Source: an uncultured Marivita sp. | Lineage (GTDB): Bacteria > Pseudomonadota > Alphaproteobacteria > Rhodobacterales > Rhodobacteraceae | Length of the DNA: 64,000 nt | Assembly (NCBI RefSeq): GCF_947488135.1 | Contig: NZ_CANKYW010000001.1 | Location: forward strand, 1,302,001-1,366,000 | Reading direction: 5' to 3' | Shown here: positions 62,337 through 64,000 of the stretch, in pieces | Layout of the letters: each line of letters begins with the position of its first letter | Position numbering within the stretch: position 1 is the first letter of the stretch | Made by a program: the position numbers and the translations under genes | Notes under the pieces: model-generated | Database searches by the model: none | What the model saw: the letters and a program-made list of their open reading frames with translations, nothing else | Told to the model about the DNA's origin: nothing

Positions 62337-63889
62337 CTGCGCGCGCCTTCCATGTCGAGGATCGCCAACTGCAACGCGGCGCGGCGGGCGGTGTCTTCGA
62401 GGCCGAAGGCCCGCAGCGCATGCAACGCCGCCGTCACGTCCCCGTCATTGCCGTTGGACCCGGATTCAAACCGCTGGATCGCCTGCAAAAGCGCCTCACC
62501 CAAGCGGTTTTGTCCCGGCAGACCGGCAAGATCCTCGGGTGCGCTGGCCGGGCCCGCCCATGCGGCGGCCAGAGCCTCGGAATGGGGCAGGTCCGGAGCG
62601 GGCCTGGTCGGACGTTGCCCAAGTGCTATGGCCGCGAGGAATGTCATTTCAGGATCGGTGCTTTCGGCCAAAGCGCGGGCCGCGTCTTCGTAGCTATCCG
62701 ACAGCAGCCCGGCGATATCGGCGATTTCCTGTGCGCGGTCGGACAGGGGAAGGCCGCGCAGTTGCGCCGCGAAGAGATTGGAGAACGGCACCAACAGACC
62801 CGCACTGCGCATCTGCGGCCAGACCGTTTGCAGGGACGAGGAAATCGCCCCCGGATCACCCGTCGTCAGCGCGGTTTCGAACCGCTGCAAGGCTTCGACC
62901 CGATCCCAGATCCCACCCGAGGCGGCGCGCGTCTGTTCGGTATAGACGCCCAGAAGCTGGTTGCCGTCGAGCGCCCCGGCGCGGGCCAGACGTTCAGCGG
63001 CCTGCAATTGCGCGCGCCAGCCGGAATCGCCGGTCAGCTCCACCACGGCAAAGGGCAAGGGCAGAGGGGCGGTCGGCAAGGCTTCCCCGATGGCTTCGAA
63101 CAGGCGGAATTGCAGCGGCGTCGGGCGAACCGGTGGGCGCAGCGGGGAGGTTGTCTCGGTGTATTCCGGATCGAGAAACCGCAGCAGGAGTTCGGTGTCG
63201 AGATCCGACAATTGCCCCAGCGTCGTGCCTGTCTGATAAACAGTCATGGCTCGCGGGAAATCTCCGCTGCGCGTCGCACACCAGATGCGGGTCGCCAGAT
63301 CGGTGCTCAGGTTGGGGCGCGCGTCCAGCACCTGGCACAGCGCCTCGTCAGAGCCGGTCAGAAGCGCAAGATCGAAGGCCAACGCGAAAAGCTCGGGCGT
63401 CAGGTCTCCGGCCCGTTCCAGCAGCGCTTCGGCCGGGGCAACGAGACCGTGGTGATACAGAACCTCGATCCGTTTGGTCAGGAACGCTTCGCCCTGGTTG
63501 AGCGACGGTGTCTCGGCCTCGGCCAGGAGCAGCGTGTGCAGAAGCGAATCCAGCGCTGGCACCGACGGCCCGCGCAGCGCCATCTCGTCGAGCATGCCGA
63601 TCAGGTCCGCCGTGCGGCTTCCCGTCCAGAGGGTCGCGGGCAGTCCGGTGATCGAACCTGGCAACAGGCCGACCCCGCCGACGGTCGGTGCATCCAGCGG
63701 CTGCACTTCTACGTTCGGCACCGTCGCGCTTTCGGCAACCGGGGTGTCCGGCGTGGGCACGGGCGTGCTGATGACCGGCGGCGCGTTGCGCTGAACGGCC
63801 AGCCAATCGATGGCGGACAGGGGTTGTTCCTGCGCCGCAAGCGGCAGCGCCATACAGGCGGAGATCAGGACGAACGGTTTAATCTGCAT
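62333..63889 (-). CDS. Secreted protein of unknown function
   Basis: 518 residues. A Sec signal peptide is clear (KPFVLISACMALPLAAQ, cleavage near residue 20). A Pro-rich linker (PPVISTPVPTPDTPVAESATVPNVE) follows, and then a long helical, Ala/Leu-rich body whose repeat-like LLERAG / LARAGAL / ALRAFG segments suggest alpha-solenoid structure. I recognise no catalytic motif. It overlaps xerD at its 3' end and the small membrane-protein gene at its start, so the three genes form one unit. Function unknown. Confidence 0.7.
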   Translation of the reverse strand: MQIKPFVLISACMALPLAAQEQPLSAIDWLAVQRNAPPVISTPVPTPDTPVAESATVPNVEVQPLDAPTVGGVGLLPGSITGLPATLWTGSRTADLIGMLDEMALRGPSVPALDSLLHTLLLAEAETPSLNQGEAFLTKRIEVLYHHGLVAPAEALLERAGDLTPELFALAFDLALLTGSDEALCQVLDARPNLSTDLATRIWCATRSGDFPRAMTVYQTGTTLGQLSDLDTELLLRFLDPEYTETTSPLRPPVRPTPLQFRLFEAIGEALPTAPLPLPFAVVELTGDSGWRAQLQAAERLARAGALDGNQLLGVYTEQTRAASGGIWDRVEALQRFETALTTGDPGAISSSLQTVWPQMRSAGLLVPFSNLFAAQLRGLPLSDRAQEIADIAGLLSDSYEDAARALAESTDPEMTFLAAIALGQRPTRPAPDLPHSEALAAAWAGPASAPEDLAGLPGQNRLGEALLQAIQRFESGSNGNDGDVTAALHALRAFGLEDTARRAALQLAILDMEGARR

Positions 63890-64000
63890 CCAGCGTCACA
63901 GGTTGTCTGACTTCCGTTTGCGGTGGCGAGAAATCAGCGCCGAAAAACGGCCCGACATAGGCATAGGCGATCAGCGCCAAAGCGCCGATGATAACCAGAT
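63879..64000 (-). CDS. Membrane protein, C-terminal end (cut by window edge)
   Basis: The minus-strand frame is open at the right edge. About 40 codons remain: a hydrophobic helix (LVIIGALALIAYAYVGPFF) followed by a short polar tail ending VRQPVTLDAD. It overlaps the start of the 518-residue gene by 11 bases. The protein cannot be identified from this part. Confidence 0.55.
   Translation of the reverse strand, partial: LVIIGALALIAYAYVGPFFGADFSPPQTEVRQPVTLDAD

Overview
The window is high-GC DNA from an alphaproteobacterium, most likely a Rhodobacterales (Roseobacter-group) chromosome. The support is the family content: an L21 protein with a helix-hairpin-helix tail next to L27 and ObgE, the alphaproteobacterial F1-ATPase inhibitor zeta subunit (DUF1476), a DUF2059 lipoprotein-like secreted protein, DUF6314, a divergent FAD/GcvT dehydrogenase pair, and a saccharopine pathway pair. 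No rRNA, CRISPR array or complete insertion sequence was seen. Two tRNA genes are present.

Layout. 1-1311: end of a SIMPL-domain protein and a DxD glycosyltransferase-like protein. 1429-7990: a sulfur locus with a Crp/Fnr regulator, a DUF2892 membrane protein, an ETHE1-like persulfide dioxygenase, a sulfurtransferase-SQR fusion that is frameshifted here, a SulP transporter and a TDT/SLAC1-type channel. Together these look like sulfide/persulfide oxidation plus oxyanion transport. 8056-14770: acetyltransferase, M19 dipeptidase and a five-gene oligopeptide ABC importer. 14852-23834: tRNA-Ser(CGA), DUF2059, rplU-rpmA, GNAT, obgE-proB-proA, a lone ABC ATPase, fliG and a tiny secreted Cys protein. 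23894-31192: DUF6314, purB, saccharopine dehydrogenases, a phosphatase, ATPase zeta, purC-purS-purQ. 31260-38020: a DctB/DctD-like two-component pair whose response regulator lacks the sigma-54 contact motif, arginase plus ornithine cyclodeaminase under a divergent Lrp regulator, DsbB and an ExoD-like protein.

38244-46265 is an integrative island of about 8 kb in the 3' half of tRNA-Leu(CAA), bounded by a 57-bp imperfect direct repeat. It carries a tyrosine integrase, several small membrane proteins (DUF4386, DUF1772, DUF4345), two NAD(P)-binding proteins, a P-loop kinase and LysR, AraC and TetR regulators. The island is decaying: one NAD(P)-binding gene has an in-frame amber codon, the TetR gene has frameshifts and a nonsense codon, and the integrase has a substitution at the first catalytic Arg.

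46376-64000: a MoxR-type AAA/VWA operon, an AttH-like ABC export operon ending in a PNPOx-like protein, an intergenic small-RNA candidate followed by two DnaA-box-like sites, a MobA-like nucleotidyltransferase, two divergent FAD/GcvT methylamine-type dehydrogenases, a CorC/HlyC transporter, xerD, a large secreted protein and the end of a small membrane protein cut by the window edge. Convergent or terminal gene junctions at 25.8, 28.1 and 59.95 kb carry runs of three adjacent hairpins, and two of them share a common leader sequence. All functions are inferred from motif recognition by eye; no searches were run.
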